A stretch of DNA of 19,084 nucleotides from Cristatella mucedo (GCA_009760855.2 WPIO01000613.1:1-19084); one strand, 5' to 3'; counted from the stretch's first letter, positions 1 through 9,348 are shown. The notes: generated by a model from the letters alone, not told the origin. Translations and numbers: made by a program.

Positions 1-371
1 GCTTGCTGGCAGCAGAGTGCTGCACCTTGTTTAAAGCATTTCGCACGTAAATAAAACGTTTCGCACTAGTTCCCAGCAGATCGCGGAATATGTAGAAACT
101 TCAAATCTGCATGTCGGAGCGTGAGCTTGCTGGCAGCAGAGTGCTGCACCTTGTTTAAAGCATTTCGCACGTAAATAACACGTTTCGCACGAGTTCGCAG
201 CAGATCGCGGAATATGTAGAAACTTCAAATCTGCATGTCGGAGCGTGCGCTTGCTGGCAGCAGAGTGCTGCACTTGTTTAAAGCATTTCGCACGTAAATA
301 ACACGTTTCGCACGAGTTCGCAGCAGATCGCGGAATCTGTAGAAAGTTCAAATCTGCATGTCGGAGCGTGT
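1..371. repeat. Variant block, units 1-3
   Basis: Unit 1 has AAAACGTTT in place of ACACGTTT and the rare CACTAGTTCCCAG before the CAGATCG core. Unit 2 is near consensus with CGAGTTCGC. Unit 3 starts GTGCGCTTG, lacks one C after the hairpin (GCACTTG), and carries CTGTAGAAAGTT. The same succession recurs in units 37-39 (4470-4840), which suggests a shared origin as a block. The left window edge happens to fall at the chosen unit start, so unit 1 is complete as phased. Confidence 0.7.
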
Positions 372-743
372 GCTTGCTGGCAGCAGAGTGCTGCACCTTG
401 TTTAAAGCATTTCGCACGTAAATAACACGTTTCGCACCAGTTCGCAGCAGATCGCGGAATATGTAGAAACTTCAAATCTGCATGTCGGAGCGTGCGCTTG
501 CTGGCAGCAGAGTGCTGCACCTTGTTTAAAGCATTTCGCACGTAAATAACACGTTTCGCACGAGTTCGCAGCAGATCGCGGAATATCTAGAAACTTCAAA
601 TCTGCATGTCGGAGCGTGTGCTGGCTGCAGCAGAGTGCTGCACCTTGTTTAAAGCATTTCGCACGTAAATAACACGTTTCGCACCAAGTTCGCAGCAGAT
701 CGCGGAATATGTAGAAACTTCAAATCTGCATGTCGGAGCGTGC

Positions 744-1245
744 CCTGGCTGGCAGCAGAGTGCTGCACCCTTGTTTAAAGCATTTCGCACGTAAATAACA
801 CGTTTCGCTCCAGTTTGCAGCAGATCGCGGAATATGTAGAAACTTCAAATCTGCATGTCGGAGCGTAAGCTTGCTGGCAGCAGAGTGCTGCACCTTGTTT
901 AAAGCATTTCGCACGTAAATAACACGTTTCGCACGAACTTCGCAGCAGATCGCGGAATATGTAGAAACTTCAAATCTGCATGTCGGAGCGTGCGCTTGCT
1001 GGCAGCAGAGTGCTGCACTTGTTTAAAGCATTTCGCACGTAAATAACACGTTTCGCACGAGTTCGCAGCAGATCGCGGAATATGTAGAAAGTTCAAATCT
1101 GCATGTCGGAGCGTGTGCTGGCTTGCAGCAGAGTGCTGTGCTGCACCTTGTTTAAAGCATTTCGCACGTAAATAACACGTTTCGCACCAGTTCGCAGCAG
1201 ATCGCGGAATATGTAGAAACTTCAAATCTGCATGTCGGAGCGTGA
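744..1245. repeat. Variant block, units 7-10
   Basis: These four consecutive units share a rare succession with units 109-112. Unit 7 starts GTGCCCTGG and has CGCTCCAGTTTGC. Unit 8 starts GTAAGCTTG and has CACGAAC before the core. Unit 9 starts GTGCGCTTG, lacks a C (GCACTTG) and has AGAAAGTT. Unit 10 starts GTGTGCTGGCTTGCAG. Unit 10 also has a 5-bp duplication in the hairpin arm (GTGCTGTGCTGCACC, near 1131-1146), giving a 129-bp step. Confidence 0.7.
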
Positions 1246-2341
1246 GCTTGCTGGCAGCAGAGTGCTGCACCTTGTTTAAAGCATTTCGCACGTAAATAAC
1301 ACGTTTCGCACGAGTTCGCAGCAGATCGCGGAATATGTAGAAACTTCAAATCTGCATGTCGGAGCGTGAGCTTGCTGGCAGCAGAGTGCTGCACCTTGTT
1401 TAAAGCATTTCGCACGTAAATAACACGTTTCGCACGAGTTTCGCAGCAGATCGCGGAATATGTAGAAAACTTCAAATCTGCATGTCGGAGCGTGTGCTGG
1501 CTGGCAGCAGAGTGCTGCACCATGTTTAAAGCATTTCGCACGTAAATAACACGTTTCGCACCAGTTTGCAGCAGATCGCGGAATATGTAGAAACTTCAAA
1601 TCTGCATGTCGGAGCGTGTGCTTGCTGGCAGCAGAGTGCTGCACCTTGTTTAAAGCATTTCGCACGTAAATAACACGTTTCGCACCAAATCGTAGCAGAT
1701 CGCGGAATATGTAGAAACTTCAAATCTGCATGTCGGAGCGTGTGCTTGCTGGCAGCAGAGTGCTGCTCCTTGTTTAAAGCATTTCGCACGTAAATAACAC
1801 GTTTCGCACCAGTTTCGCAGCAGATCGCGGAATATGTAGAAACTTCAAATCTGCATGTCGGAGCGTGAGCTTGCTGGCAGCAGAGTGCTGCACCTTGTTT
1901 AAAGCATTTCGCACGTAAATAACACGTTTCGCACGAGTTCGCAGCAGATCGCGGAATCTGTAGAAACTTCAAATCTGCATGTCGGAGCGTGCGCTTCGCT
2001 GGCTGGCAGCAGAGTGCTGTACCTTGTTTAAAGCATTTCGCACGTAAATAACACGTTTCGCACCAGTTCGCAGCAGATCGCGGAATATGTAGAAACTTCA
2101 AATCTGCATGTCGGAGCGTAAGCTTGCTGGCAGCAGAGTGCTGCACCTTGTTTAAAGCATTTCGCACGTAAATAACACGTTTCGCACCAGTTCGCAGCAG
2201 ATCGCGGAATATGTAGAAACTTCAAATCTGCATGTCGGAGCGTGAGCTTGCTGGCAGCAGAGTGCTGCACCTTGTTTAAAGCATTTCGCACGTAAATAAC
2301 ACGTTTCGCACCAATTCGCAGCAGATCGCGGAATATGTAGA

Positions 2342-2377
2342 CACTTCAAATCTGCATGTCGGTGTGTCGACCTGCTG
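2342..2377. repeat. Unit 19/20 junction variant with a SalI-type site
   Basis: The junction between units 19 and 20 reads GTCGGTGTGTCGACCTGCTGG instead of the usual GTCGGAGCGTGNGCTTGCTGG, with GACACTTC in the preceding tract. It is the only unit boundary with this substitution cluster and it creates GTCGAC. Length is unchanged, so this is a group of substitutions rather than an indel. Confidence 0.7.
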
Positions 2378-2617
2378 GCAGCAGAGTGCTGCACCTTGTT
2401 TAAAGCATTTCGCACGTAAATAACACGTTTCGCACGAGTTCGCAGCAGATCGCGGAATATGTAGAAACTTCAAATCTGCATGTCGGAGCGTGTGCTTGCT
2501 GGCAGCAGAGTGCTGCACCTTGTTTAAAGCATTTCGCACGTAAATAACACGTTTCGCACGAGTTCGCAGCAGATCGCGGAATATGTAGAAACTTCAAATC
2601 TGCATGTCGGAGCGTGT

Positions 2618-2746
2618 GCTGGCTGGCAGCAGAGTGGTTGGACCTTGGTTTGAGCAGTTCGCACGGAAATAACACGTTTTTTCGCACGAGTTCGCAGCAG
2701 ATCGCGGAATATGTAGAAACTTCAAAATCTGCATGTCGGAGCGTGT
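2618..2746. repeat. Strongly diverged monomer (unit 22, 129 bp)
   Basis: From about 2636 to 2685 this unit differs at many positions from all its neighbours. It reads GTGGTTGGACCTTGG for GTGCTGCACCTTG, TTGAGCAGTTCGCACGG for TAAAGCATTTCGCACGT, and CGTTTTTTCGC for CGTTTCGC. It also has an extra A in TTCAAAATCT. The second half is otherwise consensus. Both arms of the conserved hairpin and the TTTAAA site are affected. It is either the oldest unhomogenised unit seen here or a local sequence error; the run of six T and the extra A are the kind of change that homopolymer errors make. Confidence 0.75.
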
Positions 2747-2870
2747 GCTTGCTGGCAGCAGAGTGCTGCACCTTGTTTAAAGCATTTCGCACGTAAATAA
2801 CACGTTTCGCACGAGTTCGCAGCAGATCGCGGAATATGTAGAAACTTCAAATCTGCATGTCGGAGCGTGT

Positions 2871-2994
2871 GCTTGCTGGCAGCAGAGTGCTGCACCTTGT
2901 TTAACGCATTTCGCACGTAAATAACACGTTTCGCTACAGTTTGCAGCAGATCGCGGAATATGTAGAAACTTCAAATCTGCATGTCGGAGCGTGA
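2871..2994. repeat. Unit 24, AACGCAT / CTACAG variant
   Basis: This unit combines two rare changes: GTTTAACGCAT for GTTTAAAGCAT, and CGCTACAGTTTGCAG for CGCACCAGTTCGCAG. The same pair occurs together only in unit 139 (17033-17156), about 14.2 kb away. CTACAG alone is found in units 78 and 89, and its TACAG part survives at the deletion junction of unit 49. AACGCAT alone is in unit 61. Confidence 0.7.
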
Positions 2995-3242
2995 GCTTGC
3001 TGGCAGCAGAGTGCTGCACCTTGTTTAAAGCATTTCGCACGTAAATAACACGTTTCGCACCAATTCGCAGCAGATCGCGGAATATGTAGAAACTTCAAAT
3101 CTGCATGTCGGAGCGTGTGCTTGCTGGCAGCAGAGTGCTGCACCTTGTTTAAAGCATTTCGCACGTAAATAACACGTTTCGCACGAGTTCGCAGCAGATC
3201 GCGGAATCTGTAGAAAGTTCAAATCTGCATGTCGGAGCGTGT

Positions 3243-3354
3243 GCTGGCTTGCAGCAGCGTTTAAAGCATTTCGCACGTAAATAACACGTTTCGCACCAAT
3301 TCGCAGCAGATCGCGGAATATGTAGAAACTTCAAATCTGCATGTCGGAGCGTGA
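3243..3354. repeat. Unit 27, 12-bp deletion across the hairpin
   Basis: The unit is 112 bp. TTGCAGCAG is followed directly by CGTTTAAAGC, so the loop, the 3' arm of the hairpin and the following ACCTT are missing. It is the only unit that has lost the hairpin by deletion. The preceding unit carries CTGTAGAAAGTT, and this one begins GTGTGCTGGCTTGCAG, the usual linked pair of variants. Confidence 0.8.
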
Positions 3355-4345
3355 GCTTGCTGGCAGCAGAGTGCTGCACCTTGTTTAAAGCATTTCGCAC
3401 GTAAATAACACGTTTCGCACCAATTCGCAGCAGATCGCGGAATATGTAGAAACTTCAAATCTGCATGTCGGAGCGTGTGCTTGCTGGCAGCAGAGTGCTG
3501 CTCCTTGTTTAAAGCATTTCGCACGTAAATAACACGTTTCGACAGTTTCGCAGCAGATCGCGGAATATGTAGAAACTTCAAATCTGCATGTCGGAGCGTA
3601 AGCTTGCTGGCAGCAGAGTGCTGCACCTTGTTTAAAGCATTTCGCACGTAAATAACACGTTTCGCACGAGTTTGCAGCAGATCGCGGAATATGTAGAAAC
3701 TTCAAATCTGCATGTCGGAGCGTGTGCTTGCTGGCAGCAGAGTGCTGCACCTTGTTTAAAGCATTTCGCACGTAAATAACACGTTTCGCACCAGTTCGCA
3801 GCAGATCGCGGAATATGTAGAAACTTCAAATCTGCATGTCGGAGCGTGTGCTTGCTGGCAGCAGAGTGCTGCACCTTGTTTAAAGCATTTCGCACGTAAA
3901 TAACACGTTTCGCACCAGTTCGCAGCAGATCGCGGAATATGTAGAAACTTCAAATCTGCATGTCGGAGCGTAAGCTGGCTGGCAGCAGAGTGCTGCACCT
4001 TGTTTAAAGCATTTCGCACGTAAATAACACGTTTCGCACCAATTCGCAGCAGATCGCGGAATATGTAGAAACTTCAAATCTGCATGTCGGAGCGTGCGCT
4101 GGCTGGCAGCAGAGTGCTGCACCTTGTTTAAAGCATTTCGCACGTAAATAACACGTTTCGCACCAGTTTGCAGCAGATCGCGGAATATGTAGAAACTTCA
4201 AATCTGCATGTCGGAGCGTGAGCTTGCTGGCAGCAGAGTGCTGCACCTTGTTTAAAGCATTTCGCACGTAAATAACACGTTTCGCACCAGTTCGCAGCAG
4301 ATCGCGGAATATGTAGAAACTTCAAATCTGCATGTCGGAGCGTGT

Positions 4346-4469
4346 GCTTGCTGGCAGCAGAGTGCTGCTCCTTGTTTAAAGCATTTTGCACGTAAATAAC
4401 ACGTTTCGCACCAAATCGCAGCAGATCGCGGAATATGTAGAAACTTCAAATCTGCATGTCGGAGCGTAA
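4346..4469. repeat. Unit 36, triple-variant monomer
   Basis: This unit carries CTGCTCCTTG (for CTGCACCTTG), GCATTTTGCAC (for GCATTTCGCAC, which loses TTCGCA box 1) and CACCAAATCGCAG before the core. All three recur together in unit 93 (11336-11459), which adds GCATATCGC. Single elements of the set occur in units 14, 15 and 29. Confidence 0.7.
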
Positions 4470-4840
4470 GCTTGCTGGCAGCAGAGTGCTGCACCTTGTT
4501 TAAAGCATTTCGCACGTAAATAACACGTTTCGCACTAGTTCCCAGCAGATCGCGGAATATGTAGAAACTTCAAATCTGCATGTCGGAGCATGAGCTTGCT
4601 GGCAGCAGAGTGCTGCACCTTGTTTAAAGCATTTCGCACGTAAATAACACGTTTCGCACGAGTTCGCGGCAGATTGCGGAATATGTAGAAACTTCAAATC
4701 TGCATGTAGGAGCGTGCCCTTGCTGGCAGCAGTGTGCTGCACTTGTTTAAAGCATTTCGCACGTAAATAACACGTTTCGCACGAGTTCGCAGCAGATCGC
4801 GGAATCTGTAGAAAGTTGAAATCTGCATGTCGAAGCGTGT
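4470..4840. repeat. Variant block, units 37-39
   Basis: Unit 37 has the rare CACTAGTTCCCAG and ends in GAGCATGAG. Unit 38 has CGCGGCAGATTGCGG and GTAGGAGCG. Unit 39 has GTGCCCTTG, AGCAGTGTGC, GCACTTG and CTGTAGAAAGTTG with GTCGAAGCG. The order matches units 1-3, 36 units earlier. Units 38-39 also match units 106-107 in finer detail, so unit 37 joins what look like two overlapping duplicated blocks. Confidence 0.65.
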
Positions 4841-5832
4841 GCTGGCTTGCAGCAGAGTGCTGCACCTTGTTTAAAGCATTTCGCACGTAAATAACACGTT
4901 TCGCACCAATTCGCAGCAGATCGCTGAATATGTAGAAACTTCAAATCTGCATGTCGAAGCGTGTGCTGGCTTGCAGCAGAGTGCTGCACCTTGTTTAAAG
5001 CATTTCGCACGTAAATAAAACGTTTCGCACCAATTCGCAGCAGATCGCGGGATATGAAGAAACTTCAAATCTGCGTGTCGGAGCGTGCCCTGGCTGGCAG
5101 CAGAGTGCTGCACCTTGTTTAAAGCATTTCGCACGTAAATAACACGTTTCGCACCAGTTTGCAGCAGATCGCGGAATATGTAGAAACTTCAAATCTGCAT
5201 GTCGGAGCGTAAGCTTGCTGGCAGCAGAGTGCTGCACCTTGTTTAAAGCATTTCGCACGTAAATAACACGTTTCGCACGAGTTCGCAGCAGATCGCGGAA
5301 TATGTAGAAACTTCAAATCTGCATGTCGGAGCGTGCGCTTGCTGGCAGCAGAGTGCTGCACCTTGTTTAAAGCATTTCGCACGTAAATAACACGTTTCGC
5401 ACGAGTTCGCAGCAGATCGCGGAATATGTAGAAACTTCAAATCTGCATATCGGAGCGTGTGCTTGCTGGCAGCAGAGTGCTGCACCTTGTTTAAAGCATT
5501 TCGCACGTAAATAACACGTTTCGCACGAGTTTGCAGCAGATCGCGGAATATGTAGAAACTTCAAATCTGCATGTCGGAGCGTGTGCTTGGCTTGCAGCAG
5601 AGTGCTGCACCTTGTTTAAAGCATTTCGCACGTAAATAACACGTTTCGCACCAGTTCGCAGCAGATCGCGGAATATGTAGAAACTTCAAATCTGCATGTC
5701 GTAGCGTGAGCTTGCTGGCAGCAGAGTGCTGCACTTGTTTAAAGCATTTCGCACGTAAATAACACGTTTCGCACCAGTTTCCAGCAGATCGCGGAATATG
5801 TAGAAACTTCAAATCTGCATGTAGGAGCGTGT
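4594..5832. repeat. Variant island A, units 38-47
   Basis: Ten consecutive units carry markers that recur in order in units 106-113. These are: CGGCAGATTGCGG with GTAGGAGCG (38/106); AGCAGTGTGC, GCACTTG and CTGTAGAAAGTT with GTCGAAGCG (39/107); GGCTTGCAG with CCAATTCGC (40/108); CTGCGTGTCGG (41/108); GTGCCCTGG with AGTTTGC (42/109); GTAAGCTTG (43/110); GTGCGCTTG (44/111); GTCGTAGCG (46/112); and GTGAGC with GCACTTG (47/113). Two units present here are absent from the other copy. Mosaic divergence between the two islands shows that the event was followed by further mutation or conversion. Confidence 0.75.
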
Positions 5833-5957
5833 GCTGGCTGGCAGCAGAGTGCTGCACCTTGTTTAAAGCATTTCGCACGTAAATAACACGTTTCGCACGA
5901 GTTCGCAGCAGATCGCGGAATATGTAGAAACTTCAAATCTGCATGTCGGAGCGTGTG

Positions 5958-6050
5958 GCTTGCTGGCAGCAGAGTGCTGCACCTTGTTTATACAGTTTGC
6001 AGCAGATCGCGGAATATGTAGAAACTTCAAATCTGCATGTCGGAGCGTGT
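5958..6050. repeat. Unit 49, 31-bp deletion of the AT-rich module
   Basis: The unit is 93 bp. CACCTTGTTTA is joined to TACAGTTTGCAG, removing TTCGCA boxes 1 and 2 and the AT-rich stretch between them. The right side of the junction shows that the parent was a CTACAG-type unit like unit 24. One extra G is present at the unit start (GTGTGGCTTG, counted in the previous unit as phased). Confidence 0.85.
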
Positions 6051-6307
6051 GCTTGCTGGCAGCAGAGTGCTGCACCTTGTTTAAAGCATTTCGCACGTAA
6101 ATAACACGTTTTTCGCACCAGTTTTCGCAGCAGATCGCGGAATATGTAGAAACTTCAAATCTGCATGTCGGAGCGTGTGCTGGCTTGCTGGCAGCAGAGT
6201 GCTGCACCCTTTTTAAAGCATTTCGCACGTAACATAACACGTTTCGCACCAGTTCGCAGCAGATCGCGGAATATGTAGAAACTTCAAATCTGCATGTCGG
6301 AGCGTGA
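6051..6307. repeat. Units 50-51 with clustered small insertions
   Basis: Directly after the deletion unit, unit 50 is 128 bp (CGTTTTTCGC and CCAGTTTTCGCAG). Unit 51 is 129 bp (GCTGGCTTGCTGG start, CACCCTTTTTAAAG and GTAACATAACACG). Nearly every change is a homopolymer gain or short insertion. This is either a locally unstable patch or a place where base calling or assembly was poor. Confidence 0.75.
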
Positions 6308-7302
6308 GCTTGCTGGCAGCAGAGTGCTGCACCTTGTTTAAAGCATTTCGCACGTAAATAACACGTTTCGCACGAGTTTGCAGCAGATCGCGGAATATGT
6401 AGAAACTTCAAATCTGCATGTCGGAGCGTGTGCTTGCTGGCAGCAGAGTGCTGCACCTTGTTTAAAGCATTTCGCACGTAAATAACACGTTTCGCACCAG
6501 TTCGCAGCAGATCGCGGAATATGTAGAAACTTCAAATCTGCATGTCGGAGCGTGTGCTTGCTGGCAGCAGAGTGCTGCACCTTGTTTAAAGCATTTCGCA
6601 CGTAAATAACACGTTTCGCACCAGTTCGCAGCAGATCGCGGAATATGTAGAAACTTCAAATCTGCATGTCGGAGCGTGAGCTTGCTGGCAGCAGAGTGCT
6701 GCACCTTGTTTAAAGCATTTCGCACGTAAATAACACGTTTCGCGCACGAGTTCGCAGCAGATCGCGGAATATGTAGAAACTTCAAATCTGCATGTCGGAG
6801 CGTGAGCTTGCTGGCAGCAGAGTGCTGCACCTTGTTTAAAGCATTTCGCACGTAAATAACACGTTTCGCACGAGTTCGCGGCAGATCGCGGAATATGTAG
6901 AAACTTCAAATCTGCATGTCGGAGCGTGTGCTTGCTGGCAGCAGAGTGCTGCACCTTGTTTAAAGCATTTCGCACGTAAATAACACGTTTCGCACCAGTT
7001 TCGCAGCAGATCGCGGAATATGTAGAAACTTCAAATCTGCATGTCGGAGCGTGTGCTTGCTGGCAGCAGAGTGCTGCACTTTGTTTAAAGCATTTCGCAC
7101 GTAAATAACACGTTTCGCACGAGTTCGCAGCAGATCGCAGAATATGTAGAAACATCAAATCTGCATGTCGGAGCGTGTGCTGGCTGGCAGCAGAGTGCTG
7201 CACCTTGTTTAAAGCATTTCGCACGTAAATAACACGTTTCGCACGAGTTCGCAGCAGATCGCGGAATATGTAGAAACTTCAAATCTGCATGTCGGAGCGT
7301 GA

Positions 7303-7389
7303 GCTTGCTGGCAGCAGAGTGCTGCACCTTGTTATTCGCAGCAGATCGCGGAATATGTAGAAACTTCAAATCTGCATGTCGGAGCGTGT
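7303..7389. repeat. Unit 60, 37-bp deletion of the AT-rich module
   Basis: The unit is 87 bp, the shortest in the window. CACCTTGTT is joined to ATTCGCAGCAG, so TTTAAA, TTCGCA boxes 1 and 2 and the AT-rich stretch are gone while box 3 is kept. The sequence right of the junction indicates a CCAATTCGC-type parent. The breakpoints differ from those in units 49 and 76. Confidence 0.85.
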
Positions 7390-8388
7390 GCTTGCTGGCA
7401 GCAGAGTGCTGCACCTTGTTTAACGCATTTCGCACGTAAATAACACGTTTTCGCACCAGTTCGCAGCAGATCGCGGAATATGTAGAAACTTCAAATCTGC
7501 ATGTCGGAGCGTGTGCTTGCTGGCAGCAGAGTGCTGCACCTTGTTTAAAGCATTTCGCACGTAAATAACACGTTTCGCACCAAATTGCAGCAGATCCCGG
7601 AATATGTAGAAACTTCAAATCTGCATGTCGGAGCGTGTGCTTGCTGGCAGCAGAGTGCTGCACCTTGTTTAAAGCATTTCGCACGTAAATAACACGTTTC
7701 GCACCAGTTCGCAGCAGATCGCGGAATATGTAGAAACTTCAAATCTGCATGTCGGAGCGTGTGCTTGCTGGCAGCAGAGTGCTGCACCTTGTTTAAAGCA
7801 TTTCGCACGTAAATAACACGTTTCGCACGAGTTTCGCAGCAGATCGCGGAATATGTAGAAACTTCAAATCTGCATGTCGGAGCGTGTGCTTGCTTTGCAG
7901 CAGAGTGCTGCACCTTGTTTAAAGCATTTCGCACGTAAATAACACGTTTCGCACCAGTTCGCAGCAGATCGCGGAATATGTAGAAACTTCAAATCTGCAT
8001 GTCGGAGCGTGTGCTTGCTGGCAGCAGAGTGCTGCACCTTGTTTAAAGCATTTCGCACGTAAATAACACGTTTCGCACACAGTTTGCAGCAGATCGCGGA
8101 ATATGTAGAAACTTCAAATCTGCATGTCGGAGCGTGTGCTTGCTGGCAGCAGAGTGCTGCACCTTGTTTAAAGCATTTCGCACGTAATAAACACGTTTCG
8201 CACCAGTTCGCAGCAGATCGCGGAATATGTAGAAACTTCAAATCTGCATGTCGGAGCGTGTGCTTGCTGGCAGCAGAGTGCTGCACCTTGTTTAAAGCAT
8301 TTCGCACGTAAATAACACGTTTCGCACCAGTTCGCAGCAGATCGCGGAATATGTAGAAACTTCAAATCTGCATGTCGGAGCGTGAGCT

Positions 8389-8408
8389 TGCTGGCAGCAG
8401 AGTGCTGC
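8389..8408. other. Hairpin with competing pairing, one per monomer
   Basis: GCAGCA (8394-8399), loop GAG (8400-8402) and TGCTGC (8403-8408) form a perfect 6-bp inverted repeat with a 3-nt loop. The segment just upstream, TGCTG at 8389-8393, can pair instead with CAGCA at 8395-8399 across a single G, which is sterically tight. So two TGCTG segments can compete for the same CAGCA. The core hairpin is kept in nearly all units. The upstream TGCTG is lost in the GGCTTGCAG variants (for example units 10, 40, 108), while the core stem remains. Unit 22 destroys the 3' arm (GTGGTTGG) and unit 27 deletes it. Whether it forms in DNA or in a transcript is not shown by the sequence. Confidence 0.55.
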
Positions 8409-8424
8409 ACCTTGTTTAAAGCAT

Positions 8425-8460
8425 TTCGCACGTAAATAACACGTTTCGCACCAGTTCGCA
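8425..8460. other. Three TTCGCA boxes spaced 20 and 10 bp
   Basis: TTCGCA occurs at 8425-8430, 8445-8450 and 8455-8460 in the reference unit, that is 20 and 10 bp apart, so close to the same helical face. The same layout is present in almost every unit. Boxes 1 and 2 are nearly invariant; box 3 is often TTTGCA (about 30 of 155 units by eye). The stretch between boxes 1 and 2 contains ACGT twice (8430-8433 and 8441-8444) around AAATAAC. A phased binding site is inference. The boxes could also simply be remnants of an older, shorter repeat. Confidence 0.5.
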
Positions 8461-8472
8461 GCAGATCGCGGA
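8454..8472. other. Weak CENP-B-box-like motif
   Basis: GTTCGCAGCAGATCGCGGA resembles the core CENP-B box NTTCGNNNNANNCGGGN. TTCG matches (8455-8458) and the central A is in place (8463). The CGGG half is shifted by one base and reads CGCG (8467-8470). In strict register only one of the four bases of that half matches. Human-type CENP-B binding is therefore not supported. It is recorded because the motif lies in the best conserved part of the unit and TTCG plus CG-rich halves recur in satellites of several lineages. Confidence 0.2.
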
Positions 8473-9256
8473 ATATGTAGAAACTTCAAATCTGCATGTC
8501 GGAGCGTGAGCTTGCTGGCAGCAGAGTGCTGCACCTTGTTTAAAGCATTTCGCACGTAAATAACACGTTTCGCACGAGTTCGCAGCAGATCGCGGAATAT
8601 GTAGAAACTTCAAATCTGCATGTCGGAGCGTGTGCTTGCTGGCAGCAGAGTGCTGCACCTTGTTTAAAGCATTTCGCACGTAAATAACACGTTTCGCACG
8701 AGTTCGCAGCAGATCGCGGAATATGTAGAAACTTCAAATCTGCATGTCGGAGCGTGAGCTTGCTGGCAGCAGAGTGCTGCACCTTGTTTAAAGCATTTCG
8801 CACGTAAATAACACGTTTCGCACGAGTTTCGCAGCAGATCGCGGAATATGTAGAAACTTCAAATCTGCATGTCGGAGCGTGAGCTTGCTGGCAGCAGAGT
8901 GCTGCACCTTGTTTAAAGCATTTCGCACGTAAATAACACGTTTCGCACCAGTTTGCAGCAGATCGCGGAATATGTAGAAACTTCAAATCTGCATGTCGGA
9001 GCGTGTGCTTGCTGGCAGCAGAGTGCTGCACCTTGTTTAAAGCATTTCGCACGTAAATAACACGTTTCGCACGAGTTTCGCAGCAGATCGCGGAATATGT
9101 AGAAACTTCAAATCTGCATGTCGGAGCGTGAGCTTGCTGGCAGCAGAGTGCTGCACCTTGTTTAAAGCATTTCGCACGTAAATAACACGTTTTCGCACGA
9201 GTTCGCAGCAGATCGCGGAATATGTAGAAACTTCAAATCTGCATGTCGGAGCGTGT

Positions 9257-9348
9257 GCTTGCTGGCAGCAGAGTGCTGCACCTTGTTTAAAGCATCGCAG
9301 CAGATCGCGGAATATGTAGAAACTTCAAATCTGCATGTCGGAGCGTGA
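9257..9348. repeat. Unit 76, 32-bp deletion of the AT-rich module
   Basis: The unit is 92 bp. TTTAAAGCAT is joined to CGCAGCAGATCG, so TTTAAA is kept but TTCGCA boxes 1 and 2 are lost and box 3 is trimmed. The loss is close to, but not the same as, the 30 bp expected for exact slippage between boxes 1 and 3. It is a third independent junction in the same part of the unit. Confidence 0.85.

Larger units (their letters stand above)
8386..8509. repeat. Representative consensus monomer (unit 69)
   Basis: This unit is chosen as a reference because it carries the commonest state at nearly every variable site. In order it contains: a TGCTG/CAGCA/TGCTG hairpin region (8389-8408); a DraI-type TTTAAA (8415-8420); two TTCGCA boxes flanking an AT-rich stretch (8425-8450); a third TTCGCA box (8455-8460); CAGATCGCGG (8462-8471); then a purine-rich tract and CTGCATGTCGGAGCG leading into the next unit. 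The main variable sites across the array are the unit start (GTGAGCTTG, GTGTGCTTG, GTGCTGGC and others), CACC versus CACT or CAC-TTG after the hairpin, the bases before box 3 (CCAG, CGAG, CCAA, CTAG), box 3 itself (TTCGCA or TTTGCA), and ATGTAGAAACTT versus CTGTAGAAAGTT. Confidence 0.9.

Noticed and set aside
1526-2167. Minus-strand open frame of about 213 codons, and the many 87-codon minus-strand frames
   Set aside because: They recur every 124 bp with the same length (264 nt = two units plus 16 nt), start at GTG codons rather than ATG, change reading frame from unit to unit and are lengthened or shortened by ordinary repeat indels. There is no sign of codon constraint.
8084-8311. Short plus-strand open frames, also at 2614-2796 and 9543-9770
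   Set aside because: They appear only where a local indel or substitution removes a repeat stop; each is the same repeat translated, with no start context or conservation.
8391-8463. tRNA-derived (SINE-like) Pol III promoter boxes
   Set aside because: GTTCGCAGC is one mismatch from the B-box pattern GWTCRANNC, but the only A-box candidate upstream (TGGCAGCAG) fails the AGY part. There is no tRNA fold, tail or terminator.
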